A model generated the notes under the pieces. It saw nothing but the letters and a program-made list of their open reading frames with translations, was not told the origin of the DNA and searched no databases. Position numbers and translations under genes: made by a program. A stretch of 64,000 nucleotides of DNA from Siphonodentalium dalli (Eukaryota; Mollusca; Scaphopoda; Gadilida; Siphonodentaliidae): NCBI GenBank assembly GCA_032622095.1, contig CP136068.1, positions 126,669,989 to 126,733,988 on the forward strand, read 5' to 3'. Below, piece after piece: positions 37,901 through 46,534 of the stretch; the stretch's first letter is position 1; each line of letters begins with the position of its first letter.

Positions 37901-40900
37901 CCGGTTCCAATGATATCCATATTTGTATGGTTCTATTGAGACAGACCGAAGATATTTTAGGCTGTTGAAGCTTTATTTGGCCGGTTTTGGCCGGTTTGTT
38001 GGGTAAAGGGTTAACAGACTTATTTTGTAGGTTTAGGGCCGATGAGATCGGCCCCTGGCACTCAAAGGGTTAAGCACCTCATTCATCATCCTCACCTAAC
38101 CTAGACATCCATGTTTATAGAAATCACCAGTGTCAGTCCGTGCGATTGAATATGGGTGAGGTCCGGTCCTTGTCGACTTAGAATTTGCAGACAATTCTGG
38201 ATTCCAGATGATAAATTCAGTTTTAGTTATCTGATTGTTTCAAGTTTGATATATGGATTACTCACATAAAAATACAGGTCAAGTATGAATTTGGGTTCGG
38301 TCAACTAATTTTTACCCGAGTTATGACCCTTGTTGACTTAAAATTTCCCGATTATTGACTTATAATTTACTAATTATTCTGGTGTCTCATAGAGGTGCCA
38401 CAATTATTGATTTTGATAATCGATAATCGGTCGTCAATAATCGATTATAATTGATTAATCGTACCTAATATCAATAACAGTGGAAGTATTCTGTAATATG
38501 GCCTATTGGCTGGGTGTTGGTTAAAAAACTTGGCTGATGTAATTTTTACATTAATAATTTGCACCATAAACCACCGGTAATGACTAATGAGCACAATGTA
38601 TTCAATACCAGCACATTTCTCGGCGATGTCAAGGTTATAATAATTGTGAGTTCATTAGAACGAACATAGCCATTAATTTCAGTGTTATGAATAGCCAAAT
38701 ATACAAACAATATAAAAATAGGAATGCATGACGGACCGCCGACGGTTCCTAAAAAAAAAGGAATCTAATATTACAGAAACTGTAAGTTTCAGCAAACTTC
38801 CAGAGTGTGGATAACAATCACAAAGGTAGCCCCCCCCCCCCCCCCCCCACCCAGAATTTTCAGGACTCAGAACAAGTTAAATAATTGTGATAGTAATAGT
38901 GAGTTTCATTCAGCAGTCACCACACGATAAGTGATAGCCTGTACTAGTAACATCCAAGTATACTCATGTTGTCAGAATCTCTCTGATGCACGATCAAAGG
39001 TTGTTAAACCTTTGGTTGTAGATTAAACTGTGTAAAACAAACACAGTATTCAATAATACCCGGCACTTTCTGATGTCTGAAATAAATAAAGGAGATTAAT
39101 CGACGACGGAAATGGTAATCGATTATCGGCTTTATCAACGGTTCATCGATTATACGATTAATCGTGGCACCCCTAGTGTCTCATCAAATAAAACTAGGTG
39201 TGTTAACAACATAGACAGTTGAAAGAAAAGTTTGATTCAATGATTGTTCCCAGAATAAAAATTTTCATTTCCAAAAAAGCCACCTGTCAAATAATATCCC
39301 CTTATTCAGGGGACATGTATGTGACCCAGCAGCCTTTTATTTTTTTTTCTATTTATTCCTTGAATTCTTGGGAAAATGGAATCATTTCTGTTGACACTGT
39401 GTATATTTGTATACAGTCATGATATTTCTGTGTTATTTATTTACATGTGTTTATGTCAATGAAAAATAAGAAAAGGCAATATGACAGGAATAATTTTCTT
39501 TAAACAAACAGTTTCACAATGAAATACATCAGTACATTGGTCAATAAAACAAATATGTATATTAAAGGGGTACTGTACACTAACTCCGGCCATTTATGGG
39601 ACCATCACATTTTATACTCAACAAAATATATGCAACAAATGAATGAATTTGAGCCATTGATTAGTGCAATATACACTCATGTGTTCTATGAGTGATGCAA
39701 ACAACATGGTAATTATAATGAAAATGAATAAATGGCTGGAGTCATAAATTCATTTTCGTTATAATTACCATGTTGTTTGCATCGTTCATAGAGCACATGA
39801 ATGTATTTTTCACTAATCCATGGCTCAAATTCATTCATTTGTTGCATATATTATGTTGAGTATAAAAGGAGATGGTCCCATGAATCGCCGGATTTAGTGT
39901 ACAGTACCCCTTTAAAGTAATAATATTTTCAATTTACAATATATTGATTTCCAAGATCTATGTTTGATAGCAGTTTCAAGAGATCTCAAAGAATATTGAG
40001 ACTTTGGTGAATAGAATTAAAGGTACACAATCCGATTTGATTGTCCGCCGTATCATCAGATTCCAACAACAACATTTCTTCAAAAAAGTATAGATTATTT
40101 ACCAAAATATAATGCTAACCACTGTCTAGTATAAAATTTTCCAAAACATGTTATATATCAACATTTTATTCAATGCAATTTGATATTGAGAGTATGTCGG
40201 TCGGCTCATAGAATATATGCTAGGCCGCCAAATAATCCAGATGGTGAAAAATAGTAGATATCAAAAATCAATATCTGATAACTCTGAGCTTTGATGGAGT
40301 GGGTTCCTTGACTTGAATGAAATATTTTTTTACCCCTAAAGCCAAAGAAATAGTAATTTAAGATTGTTAATTTGGATTATGTATCTTTAACCCTTTGAGT
40401 GCCAGCGGCCGATCTCATCGGCCCTGAACTACAAAATAAGTCTGTTAAAGAATATAAGAATAAATCATTAAAATTGTAAAAAAAAAAATTAAAAAAAAAA
40501 CATTGTGAGGCCAATGCATTCTCTTATATATGCGAGGCGACCTATGGTCGACTCGCATATATAAGAGAATGCATTGGCACAGGGTATATGGGTTGATACA
40601 AAAATCAACCTGGCACTCAAAGGGTTAATGCATAAAACTCTCTTATAAACTTTAAAACAAAAAAATTATTCCACAAAAATATACCAGTATCAAACTGAGT
40701 CAGACACTCAACATTTTTCTTTTGAAAAATTGAAATCATCTCTTTTAACAAATTGACGGATCACGACCTTGATAAATATCTGGACCTACACAAAGTTACC
40801 TACATGTATGTCAATGAGGAACTACTGCATTAACCCTTTCAGGGTGGGAGCTGCTCTGGTGCAACATTAAAGATCCTGTGCCAGTGCATTCTCTGATATA

Positions 40901-41309
40901 TGTGAGTCTCCCATAGGGAGCCTCGCATATATAAGAGAATGCAGTGCAATGCACTGGCTTACAAGGTCAATGGAAAGATTGTTAGGCCAATGTATTCTCT
41001 TATACATGCGAGGTTCTCTATGGGAGACTCGCATACATGTATATAAGAGAATGAATTGGCACAGGGTTTTCAAAACAATTCAGGAAGCTCCAGTCATGGA
41101 AGGTTTGATAAACTAAACAGGTAGCCATATTATAAATTTATAGTTGATGTTCTCTTACATTTAGGGAAGATGTCCTGGGTGATTATGTTTACCTTTGTAT
41201 ATGAGTTTTTGACAATGCACAGGAACCTCGGATACTCTTGCTACTTCTTCCGACAATGAGCTAACAGTTGATGATTCGGAGTCCAATGAAATAGCATACT
41301 TCTTTTTTC
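25881..41309 (-). CDS. BAG1: BAG1-type BAG family chaperone regulator (5 exons, first exon not found)
   Basis: The minus-strand exons 41309-41193, 37357-37275, 35760-35647, 31670-31500 and 25949-25881 have AG/GT borders and join in phase to about 183 codons plus a stop. The order is a ubiquitin-like domain (exons 1-2, ending CQKLIYKGKSL...GAKLMLIGRK) and then a BAG domain (exons 3-5). BAG1 binds the Hsc70/Hsp70 ATPase domain and speeds ADP release; its ubiquitin-like domain links the chaperone to the proteasome. In the BAG domain the residues corresponding to human Glu212, Asp222, Arg237 and Gln245, which contact Hsc70, appear kept (SEGFM, CLDSL, LKRRSLIKDVQ). The start codon and first beta strand must lie on an upstream exon above 41309. 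The large introns hold most of the window's transposons. Assignment to BAG1 rather than another BAG protein rests on the UBL-plus-BAG layout. Confidence 0.9.
26189..26675. mobile_element. TTAA element, AGGTACTCAATCCGA family
   Basis: TTAAAGGTACTCAATCCGA at left, TCGGATTGAGTACCTTTAA at right, TTAA on both sides. Inside are GTAAAAAATATTTGATTCGA and its inverted partner. The 107-codon minus frame here is repeat-derived. Confidence 0.78.
26996..27266. mobile_element. AAGCCTGA...AATGAGGTCCCC palindromic MITE
   Basis: AGCCTGAGTTTAGTTTGCC at left, CAAACTAATCTCAGGC at right, with the GATGCTAGCC/GGATAGCGTCAC palindrome inside. Confidence 0.65.
27768..27905. mobile_element. Truncated type T element
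   Basis: AAATACTCATTGACAAGTAG and GTAATAAGTTCAACCAACGA are present; the ends are lost. The loop carries TACCGGTA (27832-27839). Confidence 0.6.
27960..28236. mobile_element. Partial AGGTACTCAATCCGA family element
   Basis: It contains GATGGATAACACTAAAATCA and ends CGGATTTGAGTACCTTTAA. It supplies the unexpanded comparison sequences TCAACTATGGTA (minus) and GATAAATAACAAG used in Part 2. Confidence 0.6.
28240..29220. other. BAG1 intron, little recognised
   Basis: A short palindrome CATCACTAGTGATG near 28410 with flanks like 23396-23460 suggests an old repeat. Otherwise nothing. Confidence 0.4.
29230..31470. repeat. Tandem array of about 150-bp units with higher-order pattern
   Basis: At least 13 units of about 150 bp, each with CCAAGATGGCTGCTGGCGGC, CGAACGACCCCAAAATGACT, CATCTACATGTCA and TCATGAAGTTCCGACCAAAG. 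Two unit types alternate: A starts CCAAAGGATTTAGTCATGCA; B starts CAATGGATTGAAATTTGAAA. The composite period is about 297-320 bp. The flanks are AGCTCAACTTAGG at left and the palindrome AGCTCAAACTTAC...GTAAGTTGAGCT at right, so the array probably sits inside a transposon. Open frames here are repeat artefacts. Confidence 0.85.
31500..31670 (-). CDS. BAG1: BAG1 exon, BAG domain core
   Basis: Acceptor ATTACAG, donor GTAAAA on the minus strand; 57 codons. GFLSENLQEQSLNRVRKQV aligns with human GFLPKDLQAEALCKLDRRV, and FMKFIECLDSL and KLKRRSLIKDVQ with FMKILEEIDTL and RLKRKGLVKKVQ. This is the Hsp70-binding helix pair. A transposon array ends about 30 bp beyond the donor. Confidence 0.93.
31778..31932. 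mobile_element. TTAA element, type T
   Basis: TTAACCCATTCTATACTAAA at left, TTTAGTATAGAAAGAGTTAA at right, core ATAATAAGTTCAACAAATG and its complement. It is 108 bp from the BAG1 exon at 31670. Confidence 0.78.
32393..33720. mobile_element. hAT-like inverted-repeat element
   Basis: Left end TAGTGCTGTGC, right end complement TAGTGATGTGC, both followed by GGTTTGGTTTCGGTT-like sequence. The flanking 8-mers CTCATAAT and CTCAAAAA match at six of eight positions. Internal inverted segments (CAATGTAGCTACCTTGACCT against AGGTCAAGGTAGTTA) occur near 32900 and 33420. No transposase domain was seen in its small frames. Confidence 0.65.
33742..34050. mobile_element. Truncated AATGAGGTCCC palindromic MITE
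   Basis: TCATTTGCAGAATGAGGTCC and CCTCTTGGGACCTCATTCTG bracket a GTGACGATACCCCACAC palindrome; only part of the outer ends remains. Confidence 0.55.
34050..34445. mobile_element. Dispersed repeat homologous to 22049-22800
   Basis: It shares CATGACATTTCTTGTTTTCA, GAGAGATTCTATTTTTA and TTGCATTATTGCGTTTATTT but lacks the nested TTAA MITE. Confidence 0.55.
34586..34801. mobile_element. Intact TA-flanked foldback (CAGTAATGCCC)
   Basis: A near-perfect palindrome of 216 bp, TACAGTAATGCCCTAAATAA to TTATTTAGGCCATTACTATA, centred on GAAAGCTCTCAGTGAGAGCTT. It is the reference copy of this mariner-like family. Confidence 0.82.
35647..35760 (-). CDS. BAG1: BAG1 exon, linker and first BAG helix
   Basis: Acceptor ATTTTAG, donor GTAAAT on the minus strand; 38 codons. 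It encodes PIPQDDEDMKKLRETERKVS and then GDIAAEIESFDK, an amphipathic helix like the one that opens the human BAG1 BAG domain. Confidence 0.88.
35860..36175. repeat. Repeats of short GCGGTA/TACCGC motifs
   Basis: Many degenerate copies of TACCGCNNAGTNACCAGCGG-like words, resembling the interior of 45594-45907. The ends are not clear. Confidence 0.4.
36233..36645. mobile_element. AAGCCTG...AATGTGGTCCCC palindromic MITE
   Basis: AGCCTGCAAATAGCATGTC at left and GACACACTATTTGCAGGC at right; two GTGACACTATCC-type palindromes inside. Confidence 0.62.
36778..36847. mobile_element. Half copy of the CAGTAATGCCC foldback (right arm)
   Basis: CATGAAAAATTACCCATAAT to TAGGGCATTACTGTA only. Confidence 0.65.
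36955..37170. mobile_element. TTAA MITE, type S
   Basis: TTAACCCTTAAAGATACTGT at left, CAGTCATGGATGGGTTAA at right. The first hairpin (36975-37026) has lost part of its left arm; the second (37054-37122) is complete. It ends 104 bp from the BAG1 exon at 37275. Confidence 0.8.
37275..37357 (-). CDS. BAG1: BAG1 exon, ubiquitin-like domain, second part
   Basis: Acceptor TTCACAG, donor GTGAGT on the minus strand. It encodes KSLSEKDSTLRSLGIKGGAK then LMLIGRK, closely matching human [28 protein letters not shown]. It ends at a codon boundary. Confidence 0.92.
37436..38073. mobile_element. TTAA MITE, type G, with a type P element nested inside
   Basis: Outer ends TTAACCCTTTGAGTGCCAGG and CCTGGCACTCAAAGGGTTAA; hairpin at 37486-37554. 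A complete type P element occupies 37616-38014. The outer element starts 78 bp upstream of the BAG1 exon at 37357. Confidence 0.88.
37616..38014. mobile_element. TTAA MITE, type P, nested
   Basis: TTAA at 37616-37619 and 38011-38014, termini CCCTTTACCCAACAGAAGGG and TTTGTTGGGTAAAGGG, hairpins at 37646-37713 and 37793-37861. Without it the outer element reads TTCTTTAACAGACTTATTTT, exactly as in the intact type G copy at 40387-40628 (minus strand). Confidence 0.9.
38400..39175. mobile_element. hAT-type MITE with perfect 8-bp target duplication
   Basis: Ends TAGAGGTGCCACAATTA and (complement of right end) TAGGGGTGCCACGATTAATC. It is flanked on both sides by GTGTCTCA (38392-38399 and 39176-39183). 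Subterminal ATCGATTATCGG-type repeats lie at both ends. A poly-C tract is at 38829-38848. Length 776 bp, no transposase. Confidence 0.88.
39562..39915. mobile_element. TTAA-flanked long palindrome (AGGGGTACTGTACACTAA)
   Basis: TTAA at both ends, arms of about 165 bp from AGGGGTACTGTACACTAA to TTAGTGTACAGTACCCCT, with the stretch CAACATGGTAATTATAATGA paired in full. Confidence 0.85.
40017..40390. mobile_element. TTAA element, AGGTACACAATCCGA family
   Basis: TTAAAGGTACACAATCCGATT at left, TTTGGATTATGTATCTTTAA at right. Its right TTAA (40387-40390) is also the left TTAA of the next element. Confidence 0.75.
40387..40628. mobile_element. TTAA MITE, type G, intact (inverted)
   Basis: TTAACCCTTTGAGTGCCAGC at left, CCTGGCACTCAAAGGGTTAA at right, hairpin at 40510-40578. 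It keeps the uninterrupted AAGTCTGTTAAAGAA site that is split in 37436-38073. Confidence 0.88.
40830..41109. mobile_element. TTAA MITE, type S, right end degraded
   Basis: TTAACCCTTTCAGGGTGGGA at left, CAGTCATGGAAGGTTTGA at right; hairpins at 40880-40958 and 40986-41060. The second hairpin's right arm carries TACATGTA (41034-41041). It ends 83 bp from the BAG1 exon at 41193. Confidence 0.75.
41193..41309 (-). CDS. BAG1: BAG1 exon, ubiquitin-like domain, first part
   Basis: On the minus strand the acceptor TTTTTAAG precedes it and GTAAAC follows. It encodes KKKYAISLDSESSTVSSLSEE and ends VPVHCQKLIYKG, matching the beta2-helix-beta3 part of the BAG1 ubiquitin-like domain (PQSFQKLIFKG in human). 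It starts with two bases of a split codon, so an upstream coding exon exists. Confidence 0.88.
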
Positions 41310-41329
41310 CTTAAAAAGAAATTTATTGG

Positions 41330-42845
41330 AATAAAGTGCCTGTGGGAGAGCTTTTTCATATCTTTTCATTACCTGTATTTATGCTTTAGCGCTAATAATT
41401 TATGCTCAAGTGCAAATCATTTGGGCTGAAGTGCAAATAGACGATTATCAATTTATTTGCGCAATAATTTATGTTCTTAAGGGTAAAATATAAATTTACA
41501 CAGAAGAGCAAATCATTTATACTGAAGTGTAAATCATTTTCACTGAATCGCAAATACCTAATACCACCTAACGTCCCTCACATTCTGCTGAAACGCAAAT
41601 ATTTACACTGAAAGCGCAAATAATTTATACTGAAAGTGCAAATCATTTGGGCTGAAGCGCAAATACATCATATATTTATGCTGAAGCGTAATTCATTAAC
41701 CCTTTACCCAACAAACCGGCCAAAACCGGCCAAATAAAGCTTCAACAGCCTAAAATATCTTCGGTCTGTCTCAATAGAACCATACAAATATGGATATCAT
41801 TGGAACCGGCTCCTTGACCACATTGTGATAGTTACAGTTATGCCCTGTGCCAATGCATTCTCTTATATATGCGAGTCGACCAGAGGTCGCCTCGCATATA
41901 TAAGAGAATGCATTGGCCTAACATTCTTTAACAATTTTATAATTTTTAATGTGTTAAGCCAATGCATTCTCTTATATATGCGAGGCGACCTATGGTCGAC
42001 TCGCATATATAAGAGAATGCATTGGCACAGGGCCCTTCTGTTGGGTAAAGGGTTAATTTCAATTGCACTGAAGCACCAATAAAAATTATATTGCAGTGAT
42101 TCTTCAAATTGACTCAGGTCATGAAGACCATGGTGGGGAATCAACTAGGATATGACATATTACATACATGTAGTATTCTGGCAGCAACGATTATATGATA
42201 TCCTATTTTTCAAACAAGATTATACCTCATTTGTGTCCAAACTCACAGTTGTTTGCTCTAACATTCTGACCAAAGTTGTCAGTCGAAGGATTCTCCTAGA
42301 TGCATGGACTGGTGTATTCCACAAACCTCCAACTGGCAAATATGGTGAGAATGCTATAGAAAACCACTGAGTATTTTGGAACAAATATGGTATCAACTTG
42401 TTTTAAAAATATACTAGCAAATGCTCATAACAGTGAAATGCTATGTTTTGTGTCAGTTGCTTATATATTACCGGTATGTATTTGTGCTCGCCTTGGCCAT
42501 TTTGAATGCATGGTACACACCAACATTGAAACCATGTGATTCCCCATCATGGAAGACATCAGTTTATATCATACATGTAGGCCCACTGATATTGGTATCA
42601 AGCATGAATTGTTTAGCATACGTGTAGAAGCAGAGACACCACCCATACTATGTGATGTTAGGTATTTTTTATTTACGCTTCAGAGCAAATAAATTGATAA
42701 TCTTATATTTGAGCTTCAGCGCAGATGATTTATGCTCAAGCACAAATCACGATTTACACTTCAATGCAAATTAATTGCACTTCAGCGTAAATGATTTGCA
42801 AAAAGGAATAGATGTGAAAAAGACCTCCCATAACAACGTACATGT
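41330..42845. repeat. Foldback region with GCTGAAGCGCAAAT subterminal repeats
   Basis: Many copies of GCTGAAGYGCAAAT and relatives on the left (41390-41690), and inverted copies (ATTTGCRCTTCAGC) on the right (42670-42795). The outer part GAGAGCTTTTTCATATC at left is matched by GATGTGAAAAAGACCTCCC at right. A type P MITE is nested inside. Confidence 0.5.
41696..42056. mobile_element. TTAA MITE, type P
   Basis: TTAA at 41696-41699 and 42053-42056, termini CCCTTTACCCAACAAACCGG and TCTGTTGGGTAAAGGG, hairpins at 41849-41917 and 41958-42026. Its left terminus is 387 bp from the start of the BAG1 exon at 41309. Confidence 0.88.
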
Positions 42846-42924
42846 TTGAGTGATGTTTTCATGGCCTGAGTCCATTTGAGTTTTTTTTGTGGCCTGGTAA
42901 AAAGTCATTCAATCCACGGTCTTG

Positions 42925-43188
42925 GACCAAATTGCGGATGAAGATGGATAACTCTAAAATCAAGTGGCTACGAAATTTGAAAATTTGAAAATCCGGTCAT
43001 ATTTCGTTGAACAAAATGTTGATAAATACATGTAACATGTTTTGGGCAATTTTTTTTATACTTTAGTTGACTGTGGTTAGCATTATTTTTGGGCAATTAA
43101 TCGATTCTGATAACTGAAGGGGCATTTAAATTTTTGTTACTGTTGGAATCTGATATGTGGACCATCGAATCGGATTGAGAACCTTTAA
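42925..43188. mobile_element. Partial AGGTACTCAATCCGA family element
   Basis: GATGGATAACTCTAAAATCA to CGGATTGAGAACCTTTAA. It contains a TACATGTA expansion at 43027-43034. Confidence 0.6.
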
Positions 43189-43472
43189 TGATGAAGTATG
43201 AAGTATAAATATTTGTGGTGAAGCGCAAACAAGGAATAAATGTGAAAAAAGCCTCATACATCTGGGTAGACCTGATAGAGTCGACTTCTGACAGTTCAGG
43301 GAAATCCCAAAATGGATGTACTACTAAACCTCGAATTAGGTAAATGATTTGCATTGATTCGAAAAAGTTTAATAAGGAATAAATGTGAAAAAGGCCTCCC
43401 ATACATTTCAGTGACAGGTGACGAAAAACTGGTTCATGTCTTTTCAATTAACAATCAACGTTTTTTTTTTAG

Positions 43473-43985
43473 ACCCTTCTTATGGAGATAAGGGGTTGTA
43501 CTATTCAATTCTCATCTAGACTGAAACGAAACAGGCACAAAGAAGAAAATACTATAAATGAGCAAATAATAATTCTTGAGGGCAAGCAGGTCATAACTAC
43601 CGAAGATAATGAAAGAATGCATTATTTGAAATCAGAGCTAGAGAAAATAAGAAAACTATGCTTAGAAGGAGCTCCAATCCGATCTAGAGCTAGGTGGTCA
43701 CTCAAAGGAGAAAAGCCAAATGTATACCTTTTTAACTTGGAAAAATGATATAACACAACACAAACAAATCAGTACCCAAATTAGTAACAGATAATGATGC
43801 TATAATAACGAATCAAGATGAAATTCTTGAGGGAACCAAATGGTTTTATGAAAACTCTATGATAAAAAAACTTCCAAAGTTAACATAGGAGATATAGAAC
43901 ATTTCATTTCAAATAAAAACAATACAAACAATCCGAAAAGGACAGAAGACAACTTTCAACCAAAGAAGCTGCATGGGGGTATCTG
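43473..43985 (+). pseudogene. LINE ORF2 fragment (broken)
   Basis: An open stretch to 43745 reads like the linker between endonuclease and reverse transcriptase of non-LTR retrotransposons: EIRGCTIQFSSRLKRNRHKE, then the near-diagnostic GAPIRSRARWSLKGEKPNVY and FNLEK. After a stop and frame change, KLVTDNDAIITNQDEILEG and KWFYEN continue the same region, followed by further breaks. No reverse transcriptase motifs remain. It is a dead fragment on the opposite strand to BAG1. Confidence 0.8.
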
Positions 43986-43989
43986 TATA

Positions 43990-45590
43990 ATTCGGCCTTA
44001 TTTTGATAATCCGGCCATGTAAATGATAATCCGGCCTTATAAACAATATGTTAGGTTGTAACCAATAAAAACTACTTATAAAGCACATTATATCTGAAAA
44101 AACATGATGAACGACAAGGTAAGTCTACATAGTTGACATACCTACAACATGCACGATATTCCGCTAGCAATGCCTAGCATTGATATTTTATAAGCATTGT
44201 TTATCAAGATTTTAGATAATCATGTAAAAAATATATATGATTTTCCATTTGTTTCTGACAAATGGTTTAACTCGAATAAATTTTTGATGCCAATAGATGG
44301 AAAAACATAAAAATAATGATAGCATGCACCCCCCATTTAACGCTATACATACTGCATATTCACATGTCTGTTTAGACCCTCTAGGAAGAGACAGACTGAA
44401 CATATATAACTAAGGCCAAATAAAATAATACCTTCCTTTCGGGTAACGGAGGAATTGTTTAAATTTTTTTTTACATACTATCATGTATGTAGCTATAGTC
44501 TATCTGGATATAATATTGTAATGAACTTTCAAGGCACTGTATTTTATATTCTTTTACTTAAGTTTTTATTTATCATATGCTTGAATCTTTTGTCAATCAA
44601 TTGGGAAAAATAGATACCGTAGCAGGGTAAATTAGGAATTGGGAATATTCCAGCTCACACTAAGTATGTGAGACAGTACCTCTATAAATCTGATACATGA
44701 CATGTACATACCAGCTCATACTAAGTCAATACCTCTATAAATCTGATGTAGACCTTAGTAGTAAAATTATAATCAGGACTATTACATATGATTGATTCTT
44801 GGTATAAGTTGGTACTTACATGTAGAATTAAGTAGATATTTCATAGCATGTTGCGTTAAAGCATGAGTTCCCTGTATGTGAACAATATTCAACCTGCTAA
44901 AAAAATCCCCACCTCCCTGTACCTTCCCACAAATCATCAATGTTTCGTCCAATTTTCGTATTGGGGTTACATGCTTCAGCGCCTAACTATCAGAAAATTT
45001 AACTACAGATTGTTGAGAATTTGTATGAAAAAATCAATTGTCACATATGTCCAAAGTCATTTAATTTCTATTAATCAACACCCCTACATATCAAATTGAG
45101 TTAATAAACATATTCCATACCCATAAGACTGAAAGAATTTGGGTTAAAGTTGCCTATTCAAGGAATCACGTTTTTGGATGTTTGTTAGCCCACTAACCCC
45201 GGTTTGGTGAGCACGATTTTGCAAGTTAATTAGGCTAATGACTCATTGAATTAAAATAAGCAACTTCAACTATTAGAAACTGGAAGAATAAAGTAAAGTT
45301 GGGAGAATGAGATTGGGAATTTTCAGACTGTAAATTGGGAACTTTGGAATTTTTTTTATTTTGGAAATAAAAAGTTTACGGGGGGCCATCTGGCGAATGG
45401 GAGGGAGGGTTACCGGAAACGAAGGTATTGTTTTTTAGGCCTAAAACCTCTCATATACATGCACACATCTGATCACAGACCATCTCCATTATCGAGACAC
45501 CATTCCGTTATAAGTGGCAATTATCAACCTATTGTTTGGCGGTTTCTTTGTACTTTCAGCACTGTTGACAATACCGCTATACTTAAAGTA
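43990..45590. other. Unrecognised AT-rich stretch
   Basis: A few short frames with no similarity I recognise. The CCGGCCTTAT/ATAATCCGGCC words near 43990-44040 hint at an old inverted repeat. Nothing else. Confidence 0.4.
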
Positions 45591-45593
45591 ATT

Positions 45594-45907
45594 GACCACC
45601 AATAACGTGGTGTCACCCCGTTAATATGGCGGTACTATACCACGGTATCCTCCAATACCGCGGTACTGATACCGCTTGTTAACGCGAACAAGTATGTGTG
45701 AGTAAATACCTCCCCTAAAAGAGTTCCATGAAAATCACCGCGGTATTCAACAAAATTAATGCGGTGCCCGCTAAAAGACCACGGTATCATTATCGCCCAA
45801 TATCGTAACTCCACGCCATGACCGTCTCGATACCGCTACCGTTTATTACCGGTATCACTGCGGTCATGACCGGGGTATCACCCCGTTTTTCTGGTCAATT
45901 ACTTTGA
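45594..45907. mobile_element. TTAA-type foldback (AAGTAATTGACCA)
   Basis: TTAAAGTAATTGACCACC at left, TGGTCAATTACTTTGA at right (TTAA against TTGA). The interior is dense with ACCGCGGTA, CCCCGTT and GCGGTAC words. Confidence 0.6.
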
Positions 45908-46379
45908 GAATAGCGGTACATTTGCCAATCATAGTCCAAACCATAAAGAGCCCACAACTTATGGATACGGTACATTCATTGTGTCGATATGTTATTTATC
46001 TGTTGTGTGTTTGCTGTTTTGTGAACTTATAACTTATACATGTATCAATGTTTTTGGAAAGTATTTGATGCAAATATACACCCACAGACAATATAAATTT
46101 GTCACAATCGTACCTTAATTTAAGTGAAGTTCACCACATTTTGATCTTTTTAAAATGATATTTTGTTTTTAAAGTAAATTAAACTTTTGGTTATGTTTCT
46201 TTTAGATTAAACAACTTGCTCTATACTTGTTCACAAATACATGTATTGAATCTAATGACTGCAAGATATATTGGTATACATGTAGAAAATGAGATCACAG
46301 AGATTTTGAGTGGACCAATCTCCGCGAAGAGTGGAATGAGGCTGCTTCGTCTTGGGGTATTGTATTCTCATAATAATTA

Positions 46380-46455
46380 AAAGAATGCATTGGCACAGGA
46401 TTTTCACAAAATTTCAGGAAGCTCCAACTGGTCATGGAACTTATTGAAAGGGTAT
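46380..46455. mobile_element. Right half of a type S MITE
   Basis: AAGAATGCATTGGCACAGGA followed by TTTCAGGAAGCTCCAAC and CATGGAAC; the left half and the hairpin partner are missing. Confidence 0.65.
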
Positions 46456-46534
46456 TGGAAGGGAATCTTTGTTTTTGTTAACGCCTGGTGCCCGCTTCCT
46501 GTTATGTCACTGATCACATGAGGACGGAGTGGTA

